A stretch of 64,000 nt of DNA, from the NCBI GenBank assembly GCA_963739795.1, contig CAVUBL010000015.1, positions 1 to 64,000 on the forward strand. The letters are read 5' to 3'. Position 1 is the stretch's first letter. Each line of letters begins with the position of its first letter. The translations under genes were made by a program, and so were the position numbers. A model generated the notes under the pieces. The model was given only the letters and a program-made list of their open reading frames with translations. It ran no database searches and was not told where the DNA came from. Below are positions 15,817 to 24,240 of the stretch, one piece after another. Origin of the DNA: CAVUBL01 sp963739795 (GTDB taxonomy: Bacteria; Acidobacteriota; Thermoanaerobaculia; Multivoradales; DATKCC01).

Positions 15817-16242
15817 TCAGGACTCCAGGACGTCGGGATGCGGTACGGCGACCACTTCGAGGTCGTCGATGCCCGTGAAATCGCCGGGATTGACCGTGAA
15901 GAGGGGCAGCCCGTTCGCGATGGCCGTGGCGGCGATGAGGGCGTCGTAGGCGCGGGCGGCGCGCTTCCGGCCCGCGCGGCGCAAGGAGGCGGCGACGCGA
16001 CCGAACGCCCGCGCAGACGCGGCGTCGAAGGCCAGCGGCTCGAAGTCCGCTTCGGCCTGCAGCAGATGCGCCTGCCTCCGCGCTCGCTCTTCCGCACCGC
16101 TCGCGACCAGAGGCCCGACCGCCAGCTCGGCGAGGGAGATCGCGGAGATCAACGGCACCCGCGGAAGAACCTCGGCGTCGGAGATCCTCGGGAGGAGGAT
16201 GACGGTGCTGGTATCCAGCAACCCGGTCGGATAGGACGCCAT
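15817..16242 (-). CDS. vapC: VapC-family PIN-domain toxin (141 aa)
   Basis: The product opens with LLDTSTVILL (first catalytic Asp), has SAISLAELAVG (Glu) in the middle and DALIAATAIANGLPLFTVNPGDF near the end, the three acidic positions of PIN ribonucleases. Length is normal. The ATG at 16242 lies 2 nt after the stop of the Phd-type antitoxin gene (16245-16481), so the pair forms one transcription unit read right to left. VapC toxins cleave tRNA or rRNA when the antitoxin is lost. The target here is unknown. Confidence 0.85.
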   Translation of the reverse strand: MASYPTGLLDTSTVILLPRISDAEVLPRVPLISAISLAELAVGPLVASGAEERARRQAHLLQAEADFEPLAFDAASARAFGRVAASLRRAGRKRAARAYDALIAATAIANGLPLFTVNPGDFTGIDDLEVVAVPHPDVLES

Positions 16243-16244
16243 GG

Positions 16245-16481
16245 TCACACCGAGGCGTCGACCACCGCGTCCACGTCGCGGCGAAAGGCCACGGGATCGA
16301 CGGGAGGCAGCCGGCGCCACCGCTCGAGGAGAGTCTCCCGATCGAGGCCGGGACGCCGCACGGGACAGAGCTCGGCGACAGGAGTCCCCGCCCGCGTGAC
16401 GGTGAGAGACTCGCCGGCGAGGACTCGTTCCACGACCTTGCCACCCTGATTCCGCAGATCCCGGATACTCACGGTGCTCAT
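16245..16481 (-). CDS. Phd/YefM-family antitoxin (78 aa)
   Basis: MSTVSIRDLRNQGGKVVERV, then LAGESLTVTRAGTPVAEL, is the classic Phd/YefM DNA-binding domain. The C-terminal tail (RWRRLPPVDPVAFRRDVDAV) is the part that wraps the toxin. The start at ATG 16481 is chosen because family members begin there; the long upstream extension is a repeat. It lies just before the VapC gene and most likely represses the shared promoter in the 16482-16520 gap. Confidence 0.85.
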   Translation of the reverse strand: MSTVSIRDLRNQGGKVVERVLAGESLTVTRAGTPVAELCPVRRPGLDRETLLERWRRLPPVDPVAFRRDVDAVVDASV

Positions 16482-16519
16482 GGCTCGCAGTGTATCACGC
16501 CGTGAGACGCCCAACGGCC

Positions 16520-16700
16520 TTGCGTACCTGCGGAAAGGTGCGGAGAGGTGCCAGCCGAGTTGCAGACTTGCACCGAGCGAGAGGGGCGGGGCACAAGCCT
16601 CACGAGCGCCGGCCGCTTTCGCGTCAAAACAGTCGTCCTGGAGCGCGTGCCGTCGATCTGGTGCCCGACCTGCCGAGAAAGCTCCGGAGAGCTGCAAGCG
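16520..16700. repeat. Shortened copy of the 15-kb intergenic repeat
   Basis: GCGGAGAGGTGCCAGCCGAG matches the start of the repeat at 15.06 kb, then a jump removes its centre and the text resumes with CTCACGAGCGCCGGCCGCTT, matching about 15307-15330. No gene is seen here. Confidence 0.5.
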
Positions 16701-16721
16701 CCACCGCCGGGCCCGCCTCCC

Positions 16722-17144
16722 TCAAGCCCCGCTCGTGCTCTTGTACGGTAGAGCTTGCATCTCGACAAGCCCTTCCAGGGCCTCGAGCTCGGGGTCCTTG
16801 TGGACGAGGATGGCGCCCTTCAGCTTCGCGACGGCGGCGATCCAGGCGTCGGCGAGCGAGACCTTGTGATCCGCCTTGAACCGGCCCGCCTGGAGCACCG
16901 TGGGCTCGTCGAGCTCCGAGACCAACTCGTCGGCGATCTCGCGGCAATGGGCATAGAGCCGGTAGGCTTCCGCCTCCCCGCGCTCCTGCCGGAGGATGTA
17001 GAAGACCTCCATGAGGACCACCGCCGGCAGGACGACTCGGGAGCTCCGGATGACCCGTTCCACGGTCTCGGCACCGGCTTCGTCCTCGATCAAGGTGAGG
17101 AGCGCCGAGGTATCGAGGACATGAGGGGCGCTACTCGCGCTCAC
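16722..17144 (-). CDS. vapC: VapC-family PIN-domain toxin (140 aa)
   Basis: HVLDTSALLTLIEDEAG provides the first catalytic Asp, VLMEVFYIL the Glu, and VSLADAWIAAVAKLKGAILV the last Asp pair; this is a full PIN fold. The start overlaps the end of the AbrB-type antitoxin gene by 14 nt. It belongs to the PIN branch usually paired with AbrB/SpoVT antitoxins. It is adjacent to, but separate from, the Phd-VapC pair at 15.8-16.5 kb and not closely similar to it. Confidence 0.85.
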   Translation of the reverse strand: MSASSAPHVLDTSALLTLIEDEAGAETVERVIRSSRVVLPAVVLMEVFYILRQERGEAEAYRLYAHCREIADELVSELDEPTVLQAGRFKADHKVSLADAWIAAVAKLKGAILVHKDPELEALEGLVEMQALPYKSTSGA

Positions 17145-17358
17145 GGTCCCGCCGGCGGCTTTCGAGGAGGGCGTCGAGGAGGCCGCCGCCCTTCACCGCC
17201 CCACGTAGCCCCGCGACGGGGTCGGCGGCCACCGGGACGACCCGGATCACGCCGCCCTCGTCGAGCCAGACCAGCCGATCTCCGTGCTCGATGTGGTAGC
17301 GCTTGCGGATAGGAGCCGGGATCACGGTCTGGCCCCGGCGGGTCACAGCGGATTCCAT
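17131..17358 (-). CDS. AbrB/SpoVT-type antitoxin (75 aa)
   Basis: SAVTRRGQTVIPAPIRKRYH then LVWLDEGGVIRVVPV is the swapped-hairpin AbrB domain. The ATG at 17358 is preceded by AAAGGAGG. The C-terminal helix (GGGLLDALLESRRRDRERE) overlaps the toxin gene and should bind it. The region upstream (17360-17606) has no gene; it holds fragments of the intergenic repeat and presumably the promoter. Confidence 0.85.
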   Translation of the reverse strand: MESAVTRRGQTVIPAPIRKRYHIEHGDRLVWLDEGGVIRVVPVAADPVAGLRGAVKGGGLLDALLESRRRDRERE

Positions 17359-17606
17359 CGCGGCCTCCTTTCTTGGCAAGAATAGCTGTCGATCGGACGA
17401 TTTGCAAGTCAACATGCGCTAGTGACACGCGCGGATCCAGATCATGGAGCACCGGTGGACAGGTACAGGTGGAAAGGCTGGGAAAAGCGCGGGAAAAGTG
17501 CCAACCGCCTTTCTGCTGGAAAGTGCCACCCGCTTTTCAGGTGTCCTCCGAACGAGAGAGGTGGGGCCGGGCACCTCGGGCTGCTCGGCGATTCATTCTC
17601 AGGCTC

Positions 17607-19049
17607 TCACCCTTCGAGCGCTGCCTCCCGGCCCAGCCCGACGGCGTCCCAGAGAAACTGTAGGCTCGCCGGCTCACGGCCCTCAGCTCGCGCCGCGCGC
17701 GCTTCGCCCTCCTCGTAGAGCTTGAGCAGGCCGATCACCGCCTCTCGGCCCTCAGGGGTGCGGACGGCTTCTCGCGGCGTCCGGCCTTCGAGGGCCGGGA
17801 TGTGGTCCTCCACCCAGCCCTTGTAGTGGCTCTCGAGAACCTGCTGGACGAGCTCGGTGGGCACCGGGATCGGTGGGGAGATCGGCGCGCGACCCCGTCC
17901 CCCTCCGGCGGCCCGCGGAGCTCCGGGCGCGCTCGGCCCCGCCCCCAGCTTGCCCTGGGGACCGAGCGGATCCGTGATCTCGCGGGTTCGGTGCTCGAGG
18001 GCGTCGCCCGCCACCCGCTCGAGCCATTCCCGCCCCCCATCGGCCCGGTTGCGGGTCCGGGCGAAGGCTTCGAGGCGGTCGCCGCGTCCGGGGTTGAGGG
18101 CGAGAAGGCTGCGGCGGCGGGTGTCGTCGATCTCCTCGAAGCGAGTCCAGCCGTGCTCCCGGTCACCGTCCACGTCGACCTGAGCCGCCAGAGCCGCCTC
18201 CAGGCGCTTCCAGTCGCGCACCCGGTAGTGGTCGGTCACGAGGAGGATCGGATCCCCCGTGACGGCGTCGACCGGCTTCGGGACCTCCTTCGGCTCCAGG
18301 AGGCGGAGGAGCCACTCCTGCGGGAGGACGACCGACAGAAACGCCCGCTCGAGCTCCGGATCGCCTTCGGTCTGCCGCGCCACCTCCTCGCGCATGGCGT
18401 GGAGGACCTTGGGGAAGTCGGCGTCGCGGACGAAAGGATAGACGGCGCCGCTCAGGAGCCACTTGCCCTTCCAGGGGACGAGGCGGAGGCCGAGGACCTC
18501 CCACCGGACGACGGTCTGCGAGGCCGAACGGTCCAGCACGTCGACCGGGGGCTCCTCGGGGTGGAGGAGGTCCCGGACCCGGAAGCCCTTCCCCGGGGTC
18601 GTGTCCACCACCTCGTACCAGCCCATGGGGCGCGAGGTGAGGGCCTCCATCCAGGCCCGCTCCTCGGCGTCGAATCGGGGGCCTCCGGGGCCGAGGAGCA
18701 GCTCCCGGACCGGGACGTCGCGCTCTTCGAGCACCAACGCTCCGTCGGAGATCAGCCATTCGTTGACGTTGACCATCACCATCCGGAGGTAGCCCTCGGG
18801 AAGCTCCTCCAGACGCTCCATCGCGTCCTCGCCGGCGAGCTCGAGCTGCTCCTGGATCGCTTCGGTGACCTGCTGCGGGTATCGTCTCTCCAGCCACTCG
18901 AGGGCCCGCTCGACCGGGACGTTGCCCGGGGCCGGGCGCTGCGCCTCCCGCCGGGTCTCCTGCTCCTTCGGGAGACAGCACTTCTTGTACTTCTTCCCGC
19001 TGCCACAAGGGCACGGGTCGTTGCGGCCGGGTCGATCGAGCGGGGGCAT
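17607..19049 (-). CDS. SEC-C motif protein (480 aa)
   Basis: The N-terminus carries RNDPCPCGSGKKYKKCC, the zinc-binding SEC-C motif also found at the SecA tail. The rest is an unrecognised, mostly helical and tryptophan-rich protein with YPFVRDADFPKVLHAMREEV in the centre and a Gly/Pro/Ala linker near residue 385. The ATG at 19049 follows GAGGAG; the longer frame upstream is antisense to the next gene. Many orphan SEC-C proteins of this size exist without known function. It is a single gene with no operon partner. Confidence 0.8.
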   Translation of the reverse strand: MPPLDRPGRNDPCPCGSGKKYKKCCLPKEQETRREAQRPAPGNVPVERALEWLERRYPQQVTEAIQEQLELAGEDAMERLEELPEGYLRMVMVNVNEWLISDGALVLEERDVPVRELLLGPGGPRFDAEERAWMEALTSRPMGWYEVVDTTPGKGFRVRDLLHPEEPPVDVLDRSASQTVVRWEVLGLRLVPWKGKWLLSGAVYPFVRDADFPKVLHAMREEVARQTEGDPELERAFLSVVLPQEWLLRLLEPKEVPKPVDAVTGDPILLVTDHYRVRDWKRLEAALAAQVDVDGDREHGWTRFEEIDDTRRRSLLALNPGRGDRLEAFARTRNRADGGREWLERVAGDALEHRTREITDPLGPQGKLGAGPSAPGAPRAAGGGRGRAPISPPIPVPTELVQQVLESHYKGWVEDHIPALEGRTPREAVRTPEGREAVIGLLKLYEEGEARAARAEGREPASLQFLWDAVGLGREAALEG

Positions 19050-19226
19050 GGCTCCTCCTCGGGTCGTCGCTCGAGAATTGTAGTCTAACGGCAGGGACTG
19101 GGCGGCCTGCATCGAGCACGCCCGCTGCGCCGGCACCCCAGAGTCCGACTGCGACGACCTCAAGCCCGCCGGCGACTGGCCCGACGTGCCCTGAGCCCGG
19201 AGCGCCGGGCCGTGGGAGAATGCGTC

Positions 19227-20117
19227 ATGGCCCCCTCCCTCCCGCCGGAGGACGCGTATGCCGCGCTGAGCCCGCCGCTTCGCTGGGCGAGCCGGGTGTT
19301 CGATCGCCTCGGCGCCGGCTGGGCGAGCCCGCGCACGCACAACCGCCTGGGGCTCACCCTGGTCGCCGGCTTCCTCGGCGCGCTCCTCGCCATCGAGCTC
19401 AATCGCCGCGGGCTCCTCGGCCCCGGGCTCGCGGCATGGATCCCTACGCGCCACTTCTACGCCATCGACTTCGCCTTCACGCTGCTCCTGATGATCGAGG
19501 TCGTCGCCCTGGTCTTCGCCCTCGGGGAGAGCGTCTCCGATTCCCTGGGGATTCAGTTCGAGGTGGTGTCGCTGATCCTGCTGCGCCAGGCGTTCAAGGG
19601 CTTCATCGGCTTCGGCGAGCCGATCGAGCTCGCCGGGCACGCGGAGCGCCTCGGCCCCATGGTGGCGGACGCGCTCGGGGCGCTCGGCATCTTCATCGTC
19701 CTGGGCTTCTACTACCGCTCCCAGCGCCACCGCCCCATCACCTCCGACAGCCGCGAGCGCGACAGCTTCATCGCGGAGAAGAAGGTCGTCGCCTGCGCGC
19801 TGCTCCTGACGTTTCTGGCGATCGCCGGCTACGACATGGCGCTGTGGAGCGCCAACGGCCCGGCCTTCGACTTCTTCGCCGCCTGCTACACGGTGCTGAT
19901 CTTCAGCGATGTCCTGATCGTCCTGCTCTCCATGCGCCACAGCTCGACCTACCGGGTGCTGTTCCGCAACTCGGGCTTCGCCCTGGCCACGGTCTTCGCG
20001 CGCCTGGCCCTGACCGCTCCCGCCTACGTCAACGCCGGCCTCGGCCTCGCCGCCGCCGGCTTCGCCCTGCTCCTCACCTGGGCCTACAACAGCTCGCGCT
20101 TCGACCTCAGGGAGTAG
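19227..20117 (+). CDS. Integral membrane protein, function unknown (296 aa)
   Basis: Hydrophobic spans occur at about LGLTLVAGFLGALLAIEL, FAFTLLLMIEVVALVFAL, DALGALGIFIVLGFYY, VVACALLLTFLAIAGY, FFAACYTVLIFSDVLIVLL and AGLGLAAAGFALLLTWAY, so six or seven spans. I know no family name for it. I chose ATG 19227; an in-frame GTG at 19212 is possible. It is divergent from the SEC-C gene, and its last 11 bases overlap the GH127 gene tail to tail. Confidence 0.75.
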   Translation: MAPSLPPEDAYAALSPPLRWASRVFDRLGAGWASPRTHNRLGLTLVAGFLGALLAIELNRRGLLGPGLAAWIPTRHFYAIDFAFTLLLMIEVVALVFALGESVSDSLGIQFEVVSLILLRQAFKGFIGFGEPIELAGHAERLGPMVADALGALGIFIVLGFYYRSQRHRPITSDSRERDSFIAEKKVVACALLLTFLAIAGYDMALWSANGPAFDFFAACYTVLIFSDVLIVLLSMRHSSTYRVLFRNSGFALATVFARLALTAPAYVNAGLGLAAAGFALLLTWAYNSSRFDLRE

Positions 20118-22188
20118 TCGGCAGCCAGACCGCCATCTCGTCCGGGCCGCGGTTGGCCCAGGCGAAGTAGGGGACGGCCAGGAGGCGACCGCGGGACTTC
20201 CCCTCCGGGGTTGCCAGGGTCACCACGCCGTCCAGGAGGTCCGGACGCCACTCGGCGGTGATCTCGCCTCCGGCCGCCAGGCGCAGGCCGGCCACCGAGC
20301 CGCCGTTGTCCACCCCCTCGGCCGCGTAGACGACCGGGCCGCGCTGGAGGGCGAGGCGCCCCGCATCGGCCTGGACCTTCGGGTTGGCGGCCACCCGCCG
20401 GGCCGGCATGGGCAGGACGAGGTCCACCACGTCCCCGTCGGGCGACCACGCCCGGCGCACCCGCGCGAAGCCGCCCGCGACCACTACCTCGCCGCCGTCC
20501 GGACCAGGCAGGGCATGCCGTCCGGGGGTGAGCGCCACCGTCTCGCCACCCACCCGGAGCGTCGGCACCGGTGCCGGCGGGCCGACGAAGCGGTACAGAT
20601 CACTCGGCACCGGGCGCTCCCGCGCCCAGCCGGGGATGCGCAGGGCGAGGACGATCTCCCGCTTCGTCTCCGGGTGGAGCTCCACTTGGACCTCACCGCT
20701 CCACGGGTAGCGGGTCCGCTGGACCACCCGCACCGGGCCGGCCGCCGTCTCGAGCCGGGCCTCGCTACCGGCGTAGAGGCCGACCACGATCTCCTCGGCG
20801 CCCGAGTTGCGCGGTCGGCCGTCCGGTCCCGGCGGCCGTCCCACGGCGTAGAGGTAGGTCGGCAGGAGCGCCATCATCCGCGCCAGGTTCGCCGGGCAGC
20901 AGGCGACCTCGAAGTAGGCCGAGCGCTCGACGCCGCCCGCCGAGGCCAGGGGGTTGGTGTAGAAGAAGCGGTCGCCGGAGAGCGACACCCCGGACAGGAA
21001 ACCGTTGTAGAGGACGCGCTCCACCACGTCCAGGTAGGCCGCCTCGCCGGTCGCCAGGAACATCCGGTCGTTCCAGAGGTCGTTGCCCACGGCGGCGCAG
21101 GTCTCGGTATACGCGGTCTCGTTGGGCAGCTCGTAGGGCGCGCCGAACGACTCGAAGGTGTCGCGGGCACCGATCCCTCCGGTGAGATAGAGCTGGTGCG
21201 AGACCAGGTCGTGCCAGACGCGATCGAGAGCCCGGCGATACCCGGGCGCCTTCGTGCGGGCGGCCACGTCCGCCATCCCGGAGTAGAGGTACATCGCCCG
21301 CACGGCGTGGCCCTCGACCCGGCGCATGGCGGTGACCGGCTGATCGTCCTGGCGGTAGGGCTTGTCGTTGTAGACGCCGAAGGGGGTGTCCGCGCCGTAG
21401 GGCTGGTCGTCGTGCCGGCCGCCGCGCCCGTCGAGGAAGAAGCGGGCCAGGTCCAGGTAGCGCCGGTCGCCGGTGGCGTCGGCCAGCTTGACCAGGGCCA
21501 GCTCGACCTCTTCGTGGCCGGGGATGTCGTGGCGGGCCTGCGGGCCGAAGTCGGCGGCGATCCGGTCGGCGAAGCGGATCGCCACGTCGAGTAGCTTGCG
21601 GTCGCCGGTGGCGCGCCAGTTGGCCACCGCGGCCTCGATCAGGTGGCCGGCGTCGTAGAGCTCGTGGCTCCCGGTCGAGACGTGGACCCAGCGCTCCGGC
21701 CCCAGCCCCGGCGCCGGGTGGGCCGGGTCGATGGTGCGCGCCGGGATCAGGTAGCCGTCGGGCTGCTGGGCCGCGGCGATCCGCCGGACGAGGTCGCGGA
21801 CCCGGGCCGCGAGGGCCGGGTCGTCGGCCGTGGCGAGGGCGTAGGAGGCGGCCTCGATCACCTTGTAGACGTCGGTGTCGTTGAACCGGCGGCCCTCGTA
21901 CGCGCCTTCGGCCTTCCCCGCGGCGCGGTCGAAGTTCGCCACCCGCCCGGTCTCCCGGTTCTCCTCCAGGATGTGGGGGATGGTGACGGTCCGGTTGCGC
22001 TCCAAGCGCGGGCGCCAGAAGTCGTCCGTCAGGTGCACGTCGGTGAGCGCCGCGGCCCGGTAGGCCGTGGGCGAGAGCGGAGCGGGCGTCGTGGCGGGCG
22101 TGGCCGCCGGAGCGCGGCAGGCCCCGATGCCGAGGACCGCGGGGAGAAGAGGGACGAGGAGGAGCCGAAGGGAGCCCGAGCGGACCAC
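20107..22188 (-). CDS. GH127-family beta-L-arabinofuranosidase, lipoprotein (693 aa)
   Basis: The N-terminus is a lipoprotein signal (LLLVPLLPAVLGIGAC, Cys at about 24), so the enzyme is exported and anchored. The DUF1680/GH127 domain follows: FNDTDVYKVIEAASY, the ETCAAVGN segment at about residue 361 (Glu and Cys) and ACCPANLARM at about 429. Family members use a Cys nucleophile held by zinc with Cys and Glu ligands; all are present. It would release L-arabinofuranose from plant or algal glycans. The start is GTG. It is followed within 6 bp upstream by the OsmC gene on the same strand. Confidence 0.88.
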   Translation of the reverse strand: MVRSGSLRLLLVPLLPAVLGIGACRAPAATPATTPAPLSPTAYRAAALTDVHLTDDFWRPRLERNRTVTIPHILEENRETGRVANFDRAAGKAEGAYEGRRFNDTDVYKVIEAASYALATADDPALAARVRDLVRRIAAAQQPDGYLIPARTIDPAHPAPGLGPERWVHVSTGSHELYDAGHLIEAAVANWRATGDRKLLDVAIRFADRIAADFGPQARHDIPGHEEVELALVKLADATGDRRYLDLARFFLDGRGGRHDDQPYGADTPFGVYNDKPYRQDDQPVTAMRRVEGHAVRAMYLYSGMADVAARTKAPGYRRALDRVWHDLVSHQLYLTGGIGARDTFESFGAPYELPNETAYTETCAAVGNDLWNDRMFLATGEAAYLDVVERVLYNGFLSGVSLSGDRFFYTNPLASAGGVERSAYFEVACCPANLARMMALLPTYLYAVGRPPGPDGRPRNSGAEEIVVGLYAGSEARLETAAGPVRVVQRTRYPWSGEVQVELHPETKREIVLALRIPGWARERPVPSDLYRFVGPPAPVPTLRVGGETVALTPGRHALPGPDGGEVVVAGGFARVRRAWSPDGDVVDLVLPMPARRVAANPKVQADAGRLALQRGPVVYAAEGVDNGGSVAGLRLAAGGEITAEWRPDLLDGVVTLATPEGKSRGRLLAVPYFAWANRGPDEMAVWLPTTP

Positions 22189-22194
22189 GATCGT

Positions 22195-22638
22195 CTACCG
22201 CGGCTCCACCCGGACATCGGTCTTGACCGAGCTGGCGATGAAGCACGCCTCGTGCGACTGGTGGTGCATCTTCTCGATGGCCTCGGGGGAAGGCGCCTCG
22301 GCGAAGGTGACCTCGGGGCGCAGGATCACCCGCGTGATGGCGAGCTTGCCCTCGGCGTTCTTCTCGAGGTACCCGACGGCGGCGTCGCGGTACCCGTCGA
22401 CCACCAGGCGCTTGCGGGCCGCGATGGCGAGAAAGGTGAGCATGTGGCAGCTCGAGAGCGCCGCCACGAACGCCTCCTCCGGGTCGACCCGCTCGGCCTC
22501 ACCCAGAAACCCGGGCGCCGCCGAGGCCGGCACCTCGATCCCGCCCTCGAAGCTCCAGAGGTGGTTGCGTGAGTAGGCCTCGTAGGAGAAGTCCTCGGTC
22601 GTGCGCTCCCACGAGACGGTGACGCGATGCTCGGACAT
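22195..22638 (-). CDS. OsmC-family protein (147 aa)
   Basis: The length and the pattern PEEAFVAALSSCHMLTFLAIA (peroxidatic Cys) with the second Cys in HQSHEACFIASSV fit OsmC/Ohr proteins, which reduce organic peroxides through a Cys pair. RNHLWSFEGG is also typical. It lies just upstream of and codirectional with GH127, a spacing of 6 bp that suggests co-transcription, though no functional link is obvious. Confidence 0.9.
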   Translation of the reverse strand: MSEHRVTVSWERTTEDFSYEAYSRNHLWSFEGGIEVPASAAPGFLGEAERVDPEEAFVAALSSCHMLTFLAIAARKRLVVDGYRDAAVGYLEKNAEGKLAITRVILRPEVTFAEAPSPEAIEKMHHQSHEACFIASSVKTDVRVEPR

Positions 22639-22722
22639 GGCGGGGCTCCTCGCCGGGTTGCCGGTGGTTCTAGACGAAGCTCAGAGGAACGGGAAACTAA
22701 ACTAGGCTTTGGACTCGGAGCT

Positions 22723-22983
22723 TCACCCGGCCCGTCGGAGCCCCAGCCACTCTCGCTCCCCGATGTCGAGCTCTTCGCGATCCGTGTGGAGCACGTAAAG
22801 CTCGCGCTCCGGAGAGCGTCGATGGAGGTCCAGGTACCCCCGCATGGCCGCCTCGGAGCTCGGATACTCCTGCACCACCGTCAGCTCATCGAGCAGCCGC
22901 CGGCCCGCGGACGAGTGTGCCTCGATCGCCTCCGCGAGCACCCATTGGTGGGGGTAACGGTCGCGGACCTGATCCCAACGCAT
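22723..22983 (-). CDS. Small hypothetical protein (86 aa)
   Basis: MRWDQVRDRYPHQWVLAEAI begins a compact soluble protein ending RREWLGL-like (GEREWLGLRRAG). It is of even composition, with a sensible ATG and no overlap with a better frame. Small proteins of this look are common in TA-rich regions, but I cannot name a family. It sits between OsmC and the TIR-TPR relic. Confidence 0.6.
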   Translation of the reverse strand: MRWDQVRDRYPHQWVLAEAIEAHSSAGRRLLDELTVVQEYPSSEAAMRGYLDLHRRSPERELYVLHTDREELDIGEREWLGLRRAG

Positions 22984-23031
22984 CGGCTGTCAGCTTACCA
23001 GAACGAACCCTGGGACACGGGCGTTGGGCCT

Positions 23032-23184
23032 TCACAGCTCGGCGAGGCGGGATTCGAGCCAGGTGACCTCGCGGGTGCGGCGGCCATAGCCGCAGGCCTC
23101 GACCAGCTCCCCGGCGATCCACTCCGCCCACGCCCGATCGGTGCGCTTGTAGCTGACGAAGACGTCACGCGGAATCGAGAACAT
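23032..23184 (-). pseudogene. TIR N-terminus fused to TPR C-terminus by internal deletion (50 codons)
   Basis: An intact short frame reads MFSIPRDVFVSYKRTDRAWA then EWIAGE, which is the opening strand and helix of a TIR domain. It then jumps directly into LVEACGYGRRTREVTWLESR, which is the C-terminal end of the TPR protein at 25932. The join is in frame. A full TIR-(NTPase)-TPR protein would be hundreds of residues longer, so all the middle has gone. Whether the 50-residue product is made is unknown. Confidence 0.65.
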
Positions 23185-23247
23185 GCGCAAGATCCGTTTC
23201 CGCAGTCTAGCGCGGGCACCAGACGCCCCTGGGCCGGACTTCGCCGG

Positions 23248-23529
23248 TTACTTCTTCTTCGAATCCCCCGCACGGGGCACGCGGTCGTCGCGCCGCTCCC
23301 GGCGCCGCGCGTGGAACGCCTCGAAGTTGGCCTGCTCCCAGACCTGCACCAGGGCGTCGGCCTCTTCGATGGAGCGGTGCTTGTACACCCCGGGCGGGAA
23401 GCTCGGCCTCGTCGTCCGGGCGGCCAGCTTCCAGACCGCTCGCATCGCCTGGAACAGCCTCGGGTCCCCCGGCTCGAGCCAGGTGTTGCCCTCCATCTCG
23501 CTCACGTCACGAAACTTCCTGACCGGCAT
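23248..23529 (-). CDS. Hypothetical partner of the nucleotidyltransferase (93 aa)
   Basis: MPVRKFRDVSEMEGNTWLEP starts a protein with a basic C-terminus (FHARRRERRDDRVPRAGDSKKK). The ATG overlaps the stop of the nucleotidyltransferase gene by one base (TGATG type; a GTG lies just before). Such small basic proteins downstream of orphan nucleotidyltransferase genes often form the second half of a toxin-antitoxin-like pair; which half is toxic is unknown. Confidence 0.65.
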   Translation of the reverse strand: MPVRKFRDVSEMEGNTWLEPGDPRLFQAMRAVWKLAARTTRPSFPPGVYKHRSIEEADALVQVWEQANFEAFHARRRERRDDRVPRAGDSKKK

Positions 23530-23999
23530 CACTCGTCCTCGAGCTTGAAGCGCTGGCGAAGGCGCTCTGCATCGCCCCAGTCCTGCGGGCGCACGGTCGC
23601 CTTCTTCATCTCGTACAGAGCTTCCGGCGTCACGACCGTGACCTCGAGACCGTCGAAGTCCACCCGCTCCGACTCCAGGTCGTCAAACCCGTAGGCCTCG
23701 CCCAGGCGCGTGAGGATGTCGACGTGAAAGGCGCCCTCCGGCGGAACGTATTGCACGGCCGGGTAGTCCCCGAGTAGATCTTCAGCGCTGATCTCGTCCA
23801 CGTGGGGGTCGTCGAACACCGTCCTGAGGGCCGTCTTGAGCCGGGCGATGTTGCCTTCCTCGGGCGCGACGAACACGTCGAGGTCCAGCGTGGCACGGGC
23901 CAAGCCCTGGAGATTCAGGGCCACGGCGCCGAAGATCACATACTTCACTCCCTCGCGCTCGAAGGCTGCCAGCACCTCCCGTGTCAGCTCGTAGTCCAC
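23529..23999 (-). CDS. Nucleotidyltransferase-fold protein, AbiEii/DUF6036-like (156 aa)
   Basis: VKYVIFGAVALNLQGLARAT and LDLDVFV make up the G-x-A...DLD metal site of minimal nucleotidyltransferases. FHVDILTRLGEAYGFDDL supplies the third acidic residue. Size and layout fit the AbiEii-like/DUF6036 group, whose members modify tRNA or act as antitoxins. The start is GTG at 23999. It is translationally coupled to the 93-aa gene downstream. No HEPN gene is adjacent. Confidence 0.75.
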   Translation of the reverse strand: MDYELTREVLAAFEREGVKYVIFGAVALNLQGLARATLDLDVFVAPEEGNIARLKTALRTVFDDPHVDEISAEDLLGDYPAVQYVPPEGAFHVDILTRLGEAYGFDDLESERVDFDGLEVTVVTPEALYEMKKATVRPQDWGDAERLRQRFKLEDE

Positions 24000-24081
24000 A
24001 ATCGTCCCCGAAGGGAGTGTAGTTCATGCCTCCTCACCACCGCGCGGGAAGGCACCCGCCAGGCGCTGGCTGGCCGGCCGC

Positions 24082-24150
24082 TCACCCGGCGAGGCGGGAT
24101 TCGAGCCAGGTGACCTCGCGGGTGCGGCGGCCGTAGCCGCAGACCTCTGA
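24082..24150 (-). pseudogene. Scrap of a TPR-protein C-terminus
   Basis: VCGYGRRTREVTWLESRLAG then stop matches the tail of the TPR protein at 25932-26723 almost exactly. Upstream sequence does not continue the TPR frame. It is the second isolated tail in 1.1 kb, after 23032. Confidence 0.65.
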
Positions 24151-24197
24151 GACGAGTCCTCGTTCGCCGGGCGTTGACCGTCCTGGCCCGATATGGC

Positions 24198-24237
24198 ACA
24201 AAACGTCGGAGATTATCAACATAGACCGACGTTTCGT
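24198..24237 (+). promoter_or_regulatory. Palindromic operator upstream of abiEi
   Basis: ACAAAACGTCGG (24198-24209) and CCGACGTTTCGT (24226-24237) are inverted repeats with one mismatch, 16 bp apart, ending 3 bp before the abiEi start codon. AbiEi antitoxins are known to bind inverted repeats at their own promoter, so this is the likely autoregulation site. Confidence 0.65.
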
Positions 24238-24240
24238 ACC

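Noticed and set aside
15063..15878. 271-codon frame through the GC-rich repeats
   Set aside because: The two repeat copies are read in different contexts, the sequence is Arg/Gly/Pro-rich and no frame is kept between copies.
17802..19088. 428-codon plus-strand frame opposite the SEC-C gene
   Set aside because: The minus frame has a known zinc motif, a ribosome site and balanced composition.
20515..21594. Plus-strand frames opposite GH127
   Set aside because: GH127 catalytic segments lie on the minus strand in one intact frame.
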